From: Bacteroidales bacterium
GTDB taxonomy: Bacteria > Bacteroidota > Bacteroidia > Bacteroidales > F082
Assembly (NCBI GenBank): GCA_017427985.1
Contig: JAFRRS010000011.1
Coordinates: 123,926-187,925, forward strand
Direction of reading: 5' to 3'
Length of the DNA stretch: 64,000 nt
The position numbers and the translations under genes are program-made. A model generated the notes under the pieces. It had not been told where the DNA came from. It saw nothing but the letters and a program-made list of their open reading frames with translations, and did no database searches. This document shows, piece after piece, positions 9,109-17,396 of this stretch (the first letter of the stretch is position 1; each line of letters starts with the position of its first letter).

Positions 9109-11022
9109 ATGAAAAAAGTATTTTTACTTTCACTCGGCCTCATTTTAGGCGTAAGTGCATTTGCACAGAGACAAGTGATCAAGGACGACAGTAGGTCAAC
9201 TGTTGTTGACAGCAAGAAAGCTATCGTTGGCACAGAAGTGGTCACAGAAACATCGGACTTCACTCCACAAGCTGCAAAAAGCGTTGTCATAAACAGATAT
9301 GACGATCTGGAGTATGCCGCAACAATGTGGACTTACTACGACCTTCAGTCAAATGGTTATCTTAGCAACCGTATGGTTCAGTTTGACAATGGTACAGTTG
9401 CAGTTACAGCAACAATGTCACACGAGAACAACCAGACAGCATCAGACCGTGGAACAGGTTACAACTTCTTCAACGGCAGTGAATGGGGCGATCAGCCAGA
9501 AACACGCGTTGAAAGCATGAGAACAGGTTGGCCTTCAATCGCACAGTGGGGTGCAACAGGTGAAATCCTCGTTTCACACGCTCCAATGCGCTGCTGGATA
9601 AGAGAAGTTGCCGGCGAAGGCGAATGGCAGTTCAAAGGCGAACTTCCTTTAACTCCTGCTAACTATCCATATGCAGGTTCAGGCGATGACGCATCATGGC
9701 CAAGACTCGCAACATCTGGCGACAACCACAACATCGCACACATCGTTGGTTGCATCCAGCACGCTGCAGGTGACAACTACCTCGTTTACCTCCGTTCAGA
9801 AGACGCTGAAAACTGGACAATCAGCTCATCACCAATGGAAGACCACGGTGACGACCGCATGAATGTTGCTGATGGTTATGCTATCGCAGCAAACGGCCAC
9901 ACAGTTGCTATGATCTTCTCAGGTGACCTCGAGGCTCACGTTGTTATGTACAAATCAGAAGATGACGGTCTCACATGGGATAGAGTTATCGTTTGGGAAA
10001 ACCCATACGCAGGCTGCGACTGGGAAACAGACTCATGCTCAATCTACACAGACACTCTGTTTGGACCACAGAACGCTTCATTGGTTATCGACAACAATGG
10101 CGTAGCTCACGTTGCTCTCAACGTTTATGAATACGGCCACTTCGAACTCGGTACAACATACACAGTATTTCACGGCCGCGCTGTTGATGGCATCTACTAC
10201 TGGAACGACACAAGAACAGCTCCTATCCAGTCACAAGACGGCAACCCACACCACGCTTTGAGACTCTGGTGGCCAGCAGGTGACGGCTTACATATGGATG
10301 CAGATTCAACAAAGTGGATCGGCTTCATCCCAACATTCGATGGCTTTGAGTGGGACAACGATATGCTATACAACGAACATGATTACTTCTATGCTTTCTA
10401 TGGTGCATCAGCTCTTCCTGCACTTTCATGCGACCCTGCAGGTAACCTCGCTTGCGCATTCTCAACACCATACGCTGCACGTAACAACGGTTCATACTAC
10501 TACAGAAACGTATTCGTAAGCTACTATAGCGCTGCTGACGGATACTGGAGACAAGATGAAGACAACCTCATGGATGACTTCGAATACAGCTATTCAGAAG
10601 GTACAGGTGTTAACGCTGCTAACAACACGGTTAACTATGGCGAGTTCTGGTTCTCATATCAGATTGACCCAATCATCGGTTTCTTCTGGGGCAGCAACGC
10701 AACACAGACAGAAGGCTCACAGAACGACATCACAGTCGCTAAGATTTTCTGCGACATCGACGGTATTGCTGAAACAGAAGCAAAAGATGTTGTCTATAAC
10801 ATCTATCCTAACCCAGCAACAGACTATGTCGTTGTGAAATCAGCTATGAGCGCAAATGCAACAATTACATTCACCAACCTCGCTGGCCAGACAGTGAAGA
10901 GCTTCAACAAGAACCTCGTTCTTGGCGAAAACACAGTCAGATTCGACCTCGAAAGCGGTGTCTACTTCTGCACAGTGACAGCTAACGGCTTCAGCAAGAC
11001 AACTAAAGTTGTTGTTAAATAA
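9109..11022 (+). CDS. Secreted Asp-box (sialidase-like propeller) protein with T9SS type A sorting domain
   Basis: The 637-residue protein has an N-terminal signal peptide (MKKVFLLSLGLILGVSAFA-Q). The middle resembles a BNR/Asp-box beta-propeller, with SEDAENWT and SEDDGLTW repeats. The last 75 residues form a type IX sorting domain: YNIYPNPATDYVVV, then FTNLAGQTV, then LESGVYFCTV and KVVVK. It should cross the outer membrane by the T9SS and be released or attached to A-LPS. No sialidase RIP motif or catalytic Tyr/Glu set is evident, so an enzymatic activity is not claimed. Codon use is strongly biased (ACA, TCA, CCA, GCA with AAC, TAC, GAC), as in the HU and ExbB genes, which suggests high expression. 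Confidence 0.85.
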   Translation: MKKVFLLSLGLILGVSAFAQRQVIKDDSRSTVVDSKKAIVGTEVVTETSDFTPQAAKSVVINRYDDLEYAATMWTYYDLQSNGYLSNRMVQFDNGTVAVTATMSHENNQTASDRGTGYNFFNGSEWGDQPETRVESMRTGWPSIAQWGATGEILVSHAPMRCWIREVAGEGEWQFKGELPLTPANYPYAGSGDDASWPRLATSGDNHNIAHIVGCIQHAAGDNYLVYLRSEDAENWTISSSPMEDHGDDRMNVADGYAIAANGHTVAMIFSGDLEAHVVMYKSEDDGLTWDRVIVWENPYAGCDWETDSCSIYTDTLFGPQNASLVIDNNGVAHVALNVYEYGHFELGTTYTVFHGRAVDGIYYWNDTRTAPIQSQDGNPHHALRLWWPAGDGLHMDADSTKWIGFIPTFDGFEWDNDMLYNEHDYFYAFYGASALPALSCDPAGNLACAFSTPYAARNNGSYYYRNVFVSYYSAADGYWRQDEDNLMDDFEYSYSEGTGVNAANNTVNYGEFWFSYQIDPIIGFFWGSNATQTEGSQNDITVAKIFCDIDGIAETEAKDVVYNIYPNPATDYVVVKSAMSANATITFTNLAGQTVKSFNKNLVLGENTVRFDLESGVYFCTVTANGFSKTTKVVVK

Positions 11023-11049
11023 GACATTAGTCGTTAGATATTAGATTCA

Positions 11050-11077
11050 GTAGAGACGTGCCATGGCGCGTCTCTAC
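11050..11077. repeat. 28-bp palindrome, family 1, copy 1
   Basis: The arms are GTAGAGACG and CGTCTCTAC around a TGCCATGGCG centre. It starts 28 bases after the preceding stop codon and is followed by ATTTTT, so it could also act as a terminator. It is identical over 28 of 28 bases to the reverse complement of 39188-39215. Confidence 0.85.
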
Positions 11078-11108
11078 ATTTTTAAATAATAACAAATAAT
11101 CAATTGGG

Positions 11109-11666
11109 ATGAAAAAACTAATCGCATCATTGGCTGCTGCCCTGTTCGTGGTTTTCATCATGGCATCATGCAACAAAACCACCGAGGTGACAGTTGAGAA
11201 TTTCAAGTCACAGGCAAAGAACCTCGTCGACAAGAAGGTCACCATCACAGGAGTGGCAAACCACATCTGCTCACACAGCGGAAGAAAACTATTCCTCGTG
11301 TCACCGAACGGCGGAGAAGAAATGGTTACAGTGTTCACTAACAAGGACATGAAGCCTTTCGACAAGGAAACAATTGGCAAGACTTACACAGTGAACGGCA
11401 TCGTTAAAATAACCCAAGTCATTGACGAAGAATATCTTAACAAATGGGAAGACGAAGTTAACGACCAGATTAACGCTGGCGAGGCTGTAGAAGAGGAAAG
11501 TCATTGCGGCACAGAAAACAAGGCTGCCGGAATCGAAGTGGAAGAAGGAAGAGATGACAATCCACAACTTCTCCAAATCAAAGCATTCCGCAAGAAATTA
11601 GAGGAAAACAACGGCGAGCCGATTGTCTTTTATCACATAGAGTGCAACTCTTTCGAAATAAAGTAA
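11109..11666 (+). CDS. Lipoprotein with OB-fold-like domain, unknown function
   Basis: The 185-residue product has a lipoprotein signal (MKKLIASLAAALFVVFIMAS-C21). Residues about 28-105 read VENFKSQAKNLVDKKVTITG, then a His/Cys pair (NHICSHSG), then VNGIVKITQVID. This resembles the small OB-fold (tRNA_anti-like) proteins common in Bacteroidota, where such lipoproteins are uncharacterised. The His-Ile-Cys-Ser-His cluster could bind metal, but that is inference. The C-terminal part is acidic and helical and ends HIECNSFEIK. It is a single gene on the plus strand, followed by hairpin element B and convergent corA. Confidence 0.6.
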   Translation: MKKLIASLAAALFVVFIMASCNKTTEVTVENFKSQAKNLVDKKVTITGVANHICSHSGRKLFLVSPNGGEEMVTVFTNKDMKPFDKETIGKTYTVNGIVKITQVIDEEYLNKWEDEVNDQINAGEAVEEESHCGTENKAAGIEVEEGRDDNPQLLQIKAFRKKLEENNGEPIVFYHIECNSFEIK

Positions 11667-11682
11667 TGCTCCCTTCAGTCGC

Positions 11683-11766
11683 AATGTGAAAAATTTGCCG
11701 CTTCGCGGAATGTGAAGGCTCCGCCTAATGCGCAAAGCGCACACATTCAGCCGTAGGCTGCACATT
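11683..11766 (+). repeat. Bracketed hairpin element, copy B
   Basis: The outer bracket is AATGTG (11683-11688) with CACATT (11761-11766). It encloses hairpin CCGC-TTC-GCGG (11698-11708), inner bracket AATGTG (11709-11714) / CACATT (11742-11747) holding AGGC-TCC-GCCT (11716-11726) and TGCGC-AAA-GCGCA (11729-11741), then CAGCC-GTA-GGCTG (11748-11760). The central 40 bases differ from copy A at only two positions. It starts 17 bases after the lipoprotein stop and ends 20 bases before the corA stop. Confidence 0.72.
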
Positions 11767-11785
11767 TCAACATATTGATTTATGA

Positions 11786-12709
11786 TTAGAACCACCATTT
11801 CCGATGCCTGAAGAAAAGTGTCAGTCCGACACCCATTGCCACCATCACGCCAACTATTATCCATAGTGCCGTGGTGGAGCCTTCAGGAATAAACGGAAAA
11901 ACGACATTCATACCGAAAATTCCGGTGATAAACGTCAACGGAAGTATAATAGACGAAATCAGAGTGAGAATCTTCATGATTTCGTTTGTTTTATTTGTCT
12001 GCATCGAGTCGAAAGTCTTGGAGAGACCCTCTATCAAGTCTTCATAATCCTCAGTCATATCCCATACCTTCTGGTAGTAGTCGAGGATGTTGCCCCAGTA
12101 GTCTTCCATGTACTCCAAATCGCCGAAGCCCTGAATCTGACCTGTTTCGAATGAATGGAACACTCGCAGCTGAGGTTTGAAGATAGTGTTCACAGTGATG
12201 ATGTTCTTCCTTGTCACACTGATTCTCTCGATGATTTTCACCTGCTTCGAGCCGAAAAGCTCACGGTTTATCAACTCAAGGTCAAGTCCCACTTTTTTGA
12301 GGAGATAAAGTGACTCCATCATCAGTTTCTCGAAGATTCGATACAGAAGAATATCGGAAGTCTTGAGGTTTTTCTCCAGTTCCTCCATGTCGCGCTCCTG
12401 ATACTCGTTGAAGAGCTGGCTCACGTACCATGGTGATTTCTCTATGGTTATGATATAATCCTTGCCCCAGAAGAACTTCACCTCTTTTGTCTTGATGAAC
12501 TTGTTCTGGCGGTCGAAATTAGGATACTGGAGAATAAGGAAGTAATAATCGTCGTAGATATCTATTTTCGGACGCTGGTTGACTGACTTGCAGTCTTCGA
12601 TGTCCAAGGGGTGGAAATGGAATTTTTCCTTCAAAAACTTAAAGTCTTCTTCCGCCGGATTCGTCACATGACGCCATTTCAGCGAGCCGATTGTCAATGT
12701 CTCAATCAT
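11786..12709 (-). CDS. corA: CorA-family divalent cation transporter
   Basis: CorA forms pentameric inner-membrane channels for Mg2+ (also Co2+/Ni2+). The 307-residue protein has the usual cytoplasmic alpha/beta funnel, a long helix (about 110-240), and two C-terminal membrane segments. The GMN signature (TFITGIFGMN) is at the end of the first, and the second ends in basic FFRHRKWWF. Length and the GMN selectivity motif make the family firm. It follows an unrelated gene on the same strand but has its own promoter, and element B lies downstream. No magnesium riboswitch is visible in its short leader. Confidence 0.95.
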   Translation of the reverse strand: MIETLTIGSLKWRHVTNPAEEDFKFLKEKFHFHPLDIEDCKSVNQRPKIDIYDDYYFLILQYPNFDRQNKFIKTKEVKFFWGKDYIITIEKSPWYVSQLFNEYQERDMEELEKNLKTSDILLYRIFEKLMMESLYLLKKVGLDLELINRELFGSKQVKIIERISVTRKNIITVNTIFKPQLRVFHSFETGQIQGFGDLEYMEDYWGNILDYYQKVWDMTEDYEDLIEGLSKTFDSMQTNKTNEIMKILTLISSIILPLTFITGIFGMNVVFPFIPEGSTTALWIIVGVMVAMGVGLTLFFRHRKWWF

Positions 12710-12765
12710 GCTGGTCCCCCTTTCTTTATGTTAAGATTCTACATTCGATTAATTTTTAAAACGTG

Positions 12766-12796
12766 CAAAAATACGGTTTTTTGTTAAAACAACAAA
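12766..12796 (-). promoter_or_regulatory. Promoter of corA
   Basis: On the minus strand TTTG (12793-12796) and TATTTTTG (12766-12773) are separated by 19 bases, a strong -33/-7 pair. The expected transcript start near 12760 gives a leader of about 50 bases. Confidence 0.65.
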
Positions 12797-12830
12797 AAAA
12801 AATGCTAAAATGTGTTGATAACGCACATTT
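12794..12830 (-). terminator. Probable terminator of the 12829-14514 gene
   Basis: Read on the minus strand, AAATGTG (12830-12824) pairs with CACATTT (12814-12808) across a 9-base loop, followed after 5 bases by a long T-run (A-run at 12794-12802 on the plus strand). The left arm overlaps the stop codon. The stem uses the same AATGTG/CACATT hexamers as elements A, B and C. Confidence 0.45.
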
Positions 12831-14514
12831 ATTTCACTTTACGGAGAAACATTCCGGGTTGCACTTTGCAGCTTCCCTTGAACAAGGTCTCAGTAGTGCG
12901 AAGTCCTTCTTTGTCCCTCTTCTTCAAAGTGACGTTTTCCTTGGCTCTCTGTTCCTTGGTCTTCAATTCAAGGTTGGTGTTGTTGAAATAGATGTTGTCC
13001 CACACCTTGCCTTTAACAACAGTTACAGAGCCTGCTTTCTTTAGTTTCTTTGACTTGGCGTCATATTGATACACATTGAATTTGTCTTTATCTTCAACAC
13101 CTTCTTTCGTTCCGATACGTGCCGCCACTCTCATTCTTTTTGGCGGTGTCGGGTTGACAAGCATAAGTCCTGTGCGCGCGTTTTTGAGTTTCTTGCCTTT
13201 AAAAGTGGTGCAGGTCACGGGATTACCTTTCTTGTCGACTTGAGGCACATACATTTCTGGAGCGTCCTCGCCAGTGCCGCCGCCGTTATCCCAAATCTTG
13301 CCTTTTTGGGCGATGGCATAGCCGTAAAAGTTGCCATCATCATCAACGACTGCGAACTGCTCGCCGCCGCGAAGCCCTTCTTTTGTTCCAATCTCAGCTG
13401 TGATAATCTTTCCATTGACAGTTATCGGAGCGGTCACGTCAGGGCTGACAAGACTGTAAAAGTCGAGCAGCGGAGTCCAGACTTTGAACACGTCATTGCG
13501 GTTTTGAAGTTTGATGAACACCTTATTAAGATTTCTAACCATTGTCAGGTTGATAATCTGCTCAAACGACCTTGTGGCAGAAACAATTACCGTACTTTTA
13601 TTGGATTGATGGTCAAGATATTCCATCTTAAACTTGTCGCTTGTCTCCAAAAGTTTCGGGTTTTTAAGAACTTCGTTGTTGAAATACCATTCCGTTTCCT
13701 CATTCCAGACAAGTTTGTAGAGCCATGTATCAGATATCAATGTGTAACCGTCTTTTGTGGCGTTATACACGCTATAAGCCGCGATTTCAGCAAGGTTATA
13801 TTTGAAGTTCGCCACTTTCGGATCCATACCGTTTTTAATAGAGTTGTCATAAGCGACTTTAGCCACAGCAATTGCAGCGTCTCTCACGGCTCTCGCCACC
13901 GGCTCGTTCTCATAAAACTTCAATTTCGTGAAAGTCATGAAAGTAAAAGGAATCAGCTTCATTGACAAGTCTTTGATCTGAACGTCCATGTCACGTTTTT
14001 GTGCTGTCATCGCCACATTTTCATCGCCGGCATTCACGGTATAAAAGCCTCTCTCAAAAACAGTCTGCATGTTGATTTTCGCATCAGGATTCTCAGGATA
14101 GTCGATATCGTAGTTGACCTTGCCATGTTTGTTATAGTTAAACCACCTCATAACCAAGCGGTTAGCTATTTTATTATTATTCAAGTAACGAGTCAGTCGA
14201 GCCTCGACCTCTTTGTCGGACACTTCATCTGTCGAGCCGATATTCACAGTTCCGATATCAGCACCGTGTTTGTTGTACTGGTTCGGAAAGTTCTTATCCG
14301 GATCCATGTAATTGTTCCAAGAATTGTCAACCAGCTCTTTGTTAGGGAATTTTTCCGATTCGATATACACCATTTCAAGCGAGCTGCGCATATAGAAATA
14401 TGTGCCGTCGTCCTTTTGAGAAATCATATTTCCATAATTCTGTTCTTGTGCGAAGGCTCCTATTGCCATGAAAGTGCCAAAAACAATAATAAAAACAGTA
14501 ACAAGTCTTTTCAT
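12829..14514 (-). CDS. Exported protein of unknown function with a duplicated C-terminal module
   Basis: The 561-residue product has a signal peptide (MKRLVTVFIIVFGTFMAIGAFA-Q) and no lipobox. I do not recognise the family. The N-terminal 360 residues are mixed alpha/beta, with a helical stretch (about 205-255) rich in Ala. Two copies of one module follow: AEIGTKEGL...GKIWDN at about 373-410 and ARIGTKEGV...GKVWDN at about 465-507. Each pairs a short beta segment with a later K-G-K-[IV]-W-D-N motif; such repeats recall small beta-barrel (FlgT/SH3-like) modules, but this is inference. The protein ends in a basic tail. It is the last gene before corA and is preceded by gldD on the same strand, 29 bases away, so it may belong to that transcript. 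Confidence 0.6.
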   Translation of the reverse strand: MKRLVTVFIIVFGTFMAIGAFAQEQNYGNMISQKDDGTYFYMRSSLEMVYIESEKFPNKELVDNSWNNYMDPDKNFPNQYNKHGADIGTVNIGSTDEVSDKEVEARLTRYLNNNKIANRLVMRWFNYNKHGKVNYDIDYPENPDAKINMQTVFERGFYTVNAGDENVAMTAQKRDMDVQIKDLSMKLIPFTFMTFTKLKFYENEPVARAVRDAAIAVAKVAYDNSIKNGMDPKVANFKYNLAEIAAYSVYNATKDGYTLISDTWLYKLVWNEETEWYFNNEVLKNPKLLETSDKFKMEYLDHQSNKSTVIVSATRSFEQIINLTMVRNLNKVFIKLQNRNDVFKVWTPLLDFYSLVSPDVTAPITVNGKIITAEIGTKEGLRGGEQFAVVDDDGNFYGYAIAQKGKIWDNGGGTGEDAPEMYVPQVDKKGNPVTCTTFKGKKLKNARTGLMLVNPTPPKRMRVAARIGTKEGVEDKDKFNVYQYDAKSKKLKKAGSVTVVKGKVWDNIYFNNTNLELKTKEQRAKENVTLKKRDKEGLRTTETLFKGSCKVQPGMFLRKVK

Positions 14515-14543
14515 ATCACAATTTTTAATTTATTTATAATCAA

Positions 14544-15125
14544 TTATTTCCATTCCAAAGTATTTATAAGATGCCTCACGTCGGAGGTGATGAAATCAAT
14601 CACCGGACGCAAAGAATCGTTATTTGGATACATATTAAAATATAGCGAGCCTCTCAGGAAATGCTCAGTGCTGTCGGTGAGATAAAACTGCAGTGGCGAT
14701 GCCACACCTTCCCCGTCGAGGAAATAAACAAGCCCGTACACGTTTTTATTCCTATTAATAACAACGCTGTCGCGGATGCCTGTTGCTTTTGCTATATGCT
14801 TGGTAATCATGAGGTAAGCGTCTTCAAGATACCCTGAAAGATTGCCGTCGACGTTTTTGTATGACAAATGTATCGTGCCTTTATAATCCGGAAACACCAC
14901 ATTCGACCAATCGGTTTCCTCCAATGAGTTGTAGTCGGGAGTAATTTTTGCATACGCTGGATATTCAAACGTGTAGTGGCTCATTGTATCAAGCGTAACA
15001 TATTGTTTTTCAGGGAAATCTATGCGAAAATAGCCACGCGGTTTGGGTTGTGGATTTCTGTCTCCACAAGAAACTGTTGCAAAAAGAACCAACAGCGAGA
15101 CCAAACTAATTGCCAGTTTTCTCAT
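14544..15125 (-). CDS. gldD: Gliding motility lipoprotein GldD
   Basis: GldD is a lipoprotein required for gliding and for T9SS function in Flavobacterium johnsoniae. The 193-residue protein has a lipobox with Cys20 (FATVSC) and the family-typical PKPRGYFRIDFPEKQY immediately after it, then TFEYPAY. The length fits the family. The start overlaps the end of gldE by 20 bases, so translation is probably coupled. The gldE-gldD order is the usual one in Bacteroidota. Confidence 0.92.
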   Translation of the reverse strand: MRKLAISLVSLLVLFATVSCGDRNPQPKPRGYFRIDFPEKQYVTLDTMSHYTFEYPAYAKITPDYNSLEETDWSNVVFPDYKGTIHLSYKNVDGNLSGYLEDAYLMITKHIAKATGIRDSVVINRNKNVYGLVYFLDGEGVASPLQFYLTDSTEHFLRGSLYFNMYPNNDSLRPVIDFITSDVRHLINTLEWK

Positions 15126-16416
15126 TAAAAATCACCTTAATTTCAATAATTCTGCGTTTGTCGGCTTTCTCGACCTGGAAAACGAATTCCTTGTATGATG
15201 TGGAGAAGCCAGCCTGCGGGATACGTCCCTCCATTTCGAGGATGAGGCCAGCCAGCGTGTCTGACTCGCCTTTTATGTCTTCAAAATAAAAGTCATTGAT
15301 ATCAAACACCTTACAGAAATCGACAAGACTCGTCTGGGCTTGGAAAACATATGTCTTGTCGTCAATTTTCCTATAGTTCTGGTTCTCGACCACGGTGTCG
15401 AACTCATCGCTGATGTCGCCGACAATCTCTTCGAGAACGTCTTCCATTGTCACGAGACCTGAAGTGCCGCCGTATTCATCGACGACGATGGCGATATGAA
15501 TCTTCTTGGCGCGGAAATCCTGGAACAAGTCATTGATTTTCTTGTTTTCAGGCACGAAAAACGCCGGACGCAGTAGTTCCTGCCACTTGAAATCTGTTTC
15601 CTCGATATGCGGCAGAAGGTCTTTGACATACAAGATTCCTTTTATCTCGTCTATTGTCTCGTCATAAACCGGAATTCTTGAAAAGCCGTGTTCGATAATC
15701 AAGTCGACAAGCAGTTTGTAGTCTGTTGTCAGTTTCACCGCGAAAAGCTGCACGCGCGGCTGCATGATGTCGCTGACCTCTTTTTCGCCGAAAGTCGCGA
15801 TGCCTTGAAGCATTGAACGTTCCTCAATAGGAGTCTCTTCCGCAGTCGTAATATCAACGGCAGTAGTCAAATCACTGATTGACAATGAGTTGACATTCTT
15901 TTTCGCAAGACGTTTATCGATGACAGCCGTTGAATGGATAAGCAGCGAGCTCAGAGGCTTGAACACCACCATGAAGAATTTTATCATGGGCGCGAGGTTC
16001 GTAGTGAGCGTGCGCGCTTTCTTAGCAGCCGTTATTTTAGGAATCATCTCGCCGAAAATAAGCAAAAGAGAAGTGACAACCACCACATCAATAATAAAAA
16101 CCAGCAACTTGTCATCTCCGTAATAGAACAATCTGTCCATGATATAGGCGGAGAATATTGTGATTGTGACATTTATCAAGTTGTTGGTTATCAATATCGT
16201 TGCAAGAAACTGTTTCGGTTTGTTACGCAGTTCGAGCACCAATTTGTCGGAGCGGCGGTCAGAATTTTCCATCTCGTTGATGTCGTTTGGAAGGAGTGAA
16301 AAAAACGCCGTCTCGCTTGCCGATGCGAGGGCTGAGAAAAACAACAGCACGCACAGGATGACGAGACATAGCACCGTCACCCAGGTGATACCTTTAAATA
16401 TAAGTGCCAAAATCAT
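15106..16416 (-). CDS. gldE: GldE, gliding-associated CNNM/CorC-type membrane protein
   Basis: The 436-residue protein has an N-terminal CNNM (DUF21) membrane domain with a first segment ending SALASASETAFFSL. Two CBS domains follow (about 205-330, with VYDETIDEIKGILYVKDLL and VVDEYGGTSGLVTMEDVLEEIVGD). The C-terminal CorC/HlyC-type transporter-associated domain is about 345-436. This is the hemolysin-C-like family; the fusion partner gldD downstream identifies the GldE branch. It probably assists gliding/T9SS assembly in the inner membrane. It starts 3 bases after the ssb stop codon, so ssb-gldE-gldD form an operon. Confidence 0.93.
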   Translation of the reverse strand: MILALIFKGITWVTVLCLVILCVLLFFSALASASETAFFSLLPNDINEMENSDRRSDKLVLELRNKPKQFLATILITNNLINVTITIFSAYIMDRLFYYGDDKLLVFIIDVVVVTSLLLIFGEMIPKITAAKKARTLTTNLAPMIKFFMVVFKPLSSLLIHSTAVIDKRLAKKNVNSLSISDLTTAVDITTAEETPIEERSMLQGIATFGEKEVSDIMQPRVQLFAVKLTTDYKLLVDLIIEHGFSRIPVYDETIDEIKGILYVKDLLPHIEETDFKWQELLRPAFFVPENKKINDLFQDFRAKKIHIAIVVDEYGGTSGLVTMEDVLEEIVGDISDEFDTVVENQNYRKIDDKTYVFQAQTSLVDFCKVFDINDFYFEDIKGESDTLAGLILEMEGRIPQAGFSTSYKEFVFQVEKADKRRIIEIKVIFNEKTGN

Positions 16417-16419
16417 AGT

Positions 16420-16908
16420 TTAGAACGGAAGGTCGTCGCCCGAATAATCCTGGCTTGGCATCTGGGTCTCAACAGGAGGCTGCTGATACTGTGGTTGCGG
16501 CTGAGGCTGCTGCGGCTGTGCGGCATAAGCATTATACGACGCATTCGGGTTTTGTTGCTGCTGCTGGCGGTTTCCGCTGAGGCTCATCATTTTGTCGACA
16601 ACGATTTCAGTAATATAACGTGTGACATTCTGGTTGTCGACATATTGGCGGGTTTTTATTCTTCCCTCGACGTACATCTGGTCACCCTTGGAGTAGTTAC
16701 GGCGTTTTTCGAAGATATCTTGTGCCAGAGCGCCCCAGCTGACGAGGTTATGCCAGTCGGTTTGTTCCTGCCAGTTGCCGTCGCGGTCGCGGTAACGTTC
16801 TGTGGTAGCGAGAGATACGGTCATTTTCTTTGTTCCGTTATCAAAAGATATGACTTCCGGGTCCTTGCCCAAATTTCCTATCAAAATAACTTTGTTCAGA
16901 CTTGCCAT
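16420..16908 (-). CDS. ssb: Single-stranded DNA-binding protein SSB
   Basis: SSB coats single-stranded DNA during replication and repair. The 162-residue protein has the OB-fold start MASLNKVILIGNLGKDPE, the DWHNLVSWG core at about 51-59 and the GRIKTRQY strand. A Gln/Pro-rich linker (QQQQQNPN and PQQPQPQPQYQQPP) leads to the conserved acidic tip DDLPF, which recruits partner proteins. In many Bacteroidales mutY lies directly upstream of ssb; here ssb directly faces the divergent HU gene. Its promoter is at 16948-16955. Confidence 0.97.
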   Translation of the reverse strand: MASLNKVILIGNLGKDPEVISFDNGTKKMTVSLATTERYRDRDGNWQEQTDWHNLVSWGALAQDIFEKRRNYSKGDQMYVEGRIKTRQYVDNQNVTRYITEIVVDKMMSLSGNRQQQQQNPNASYNAYAAQPQQPQPQPQYQQPPVETQMPSQDYSGDDLPF

Positions 16909-16947
16909 GATTCAAATTTTTACACAATAACACATAAATTAATAATG

Positions 16948-16955
16948 CAAAAATA
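16948..16955 (-). promoter_or_regulatory. -7 box for the ssb-gldE-gldD operon
   Basis: TATTTTTG on the minus strand lies 40 bases before the ssb start. The -33 element is not clear. Confidence 0.55.
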
Positions 16956-17003
16956 TCAAAAAAAACGTATCTGTAAGAAAATGAATGAAAAAAAATTAAT
17001 TTT

Positions 17004-17037
17004 TTTGCAACACGTAAAAAATTTCTTATTATTTTTG
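17004..17037 (+). promoter_or_regulatory. Promoter of the HU gene
   Basis: TTTG (17004-17007) and TATTTTTG (17030-17037) are 22 bases apart, one more than the usual maximum. The leader to ATG 17089 is about 45 bases. It diverges from the ssb promoter. Confidence 0.55.
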
Positions 17038-17088
17038 CAGCGGAATAAAAGTATCAAAATTATCAATCATTAAATAAATTTAAGAGTT

Positions 17089-17373
17089 ATGACAAAAGCT
17101 GAAATAGTAGCGAAAATCGCTGAAAAAACAGGTGTTGAGAAAGGCAACGCACAGGCTGTGGTTGAATCTTTCATGGAAATCGTAAAAGAAGCAGTTAAGA
17201 ACAATGAAGATGTATATCTCAGAGGTTTCGGCAGCTTCAAGAGCAAGATGAGAAAAGAGAAAGTTGGAAGAAACATCCGCGCCAATGGTGGCAAGGGTGA
17301 GAAGATCGTCATCCCAGCACACAACATCCCAGCATTTAAGCCAGCTAAATCATTCATCAACGACCTCAAGTAA
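17089..17373 (+). CDS. HU-family DNA-binding protein
   Basis: HU is the abundant nucleoid protein that bends DNA as a dimer. The 94-residue protein begins MTKAEIVAKIAEKTGV. It has the GFGSFKSK strand pair at about 47-54 and the DNA-embracing arm with GRNIRANGG and the minor-groove-intercalating Pro in VIPAHNIPAFKPAK. Codon use is that of a highly expressed gene. The small basic protein at 17397 follows 23 bases later and is probably co-transcribed; a terminator follows that. Confidence 0.96.
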   Translation: MTKAEIVAKIAEKTGVEKGNAQAVVESFMEIVKEAVKNNEDVYLRGFGSFKSKMRKEKVGRNIRANGGKGEKIVIPAHNIPAFKPAKSFINDLK

Positions 17374-17396
17374 TTGGTCAAATAATTTTTGTAATT

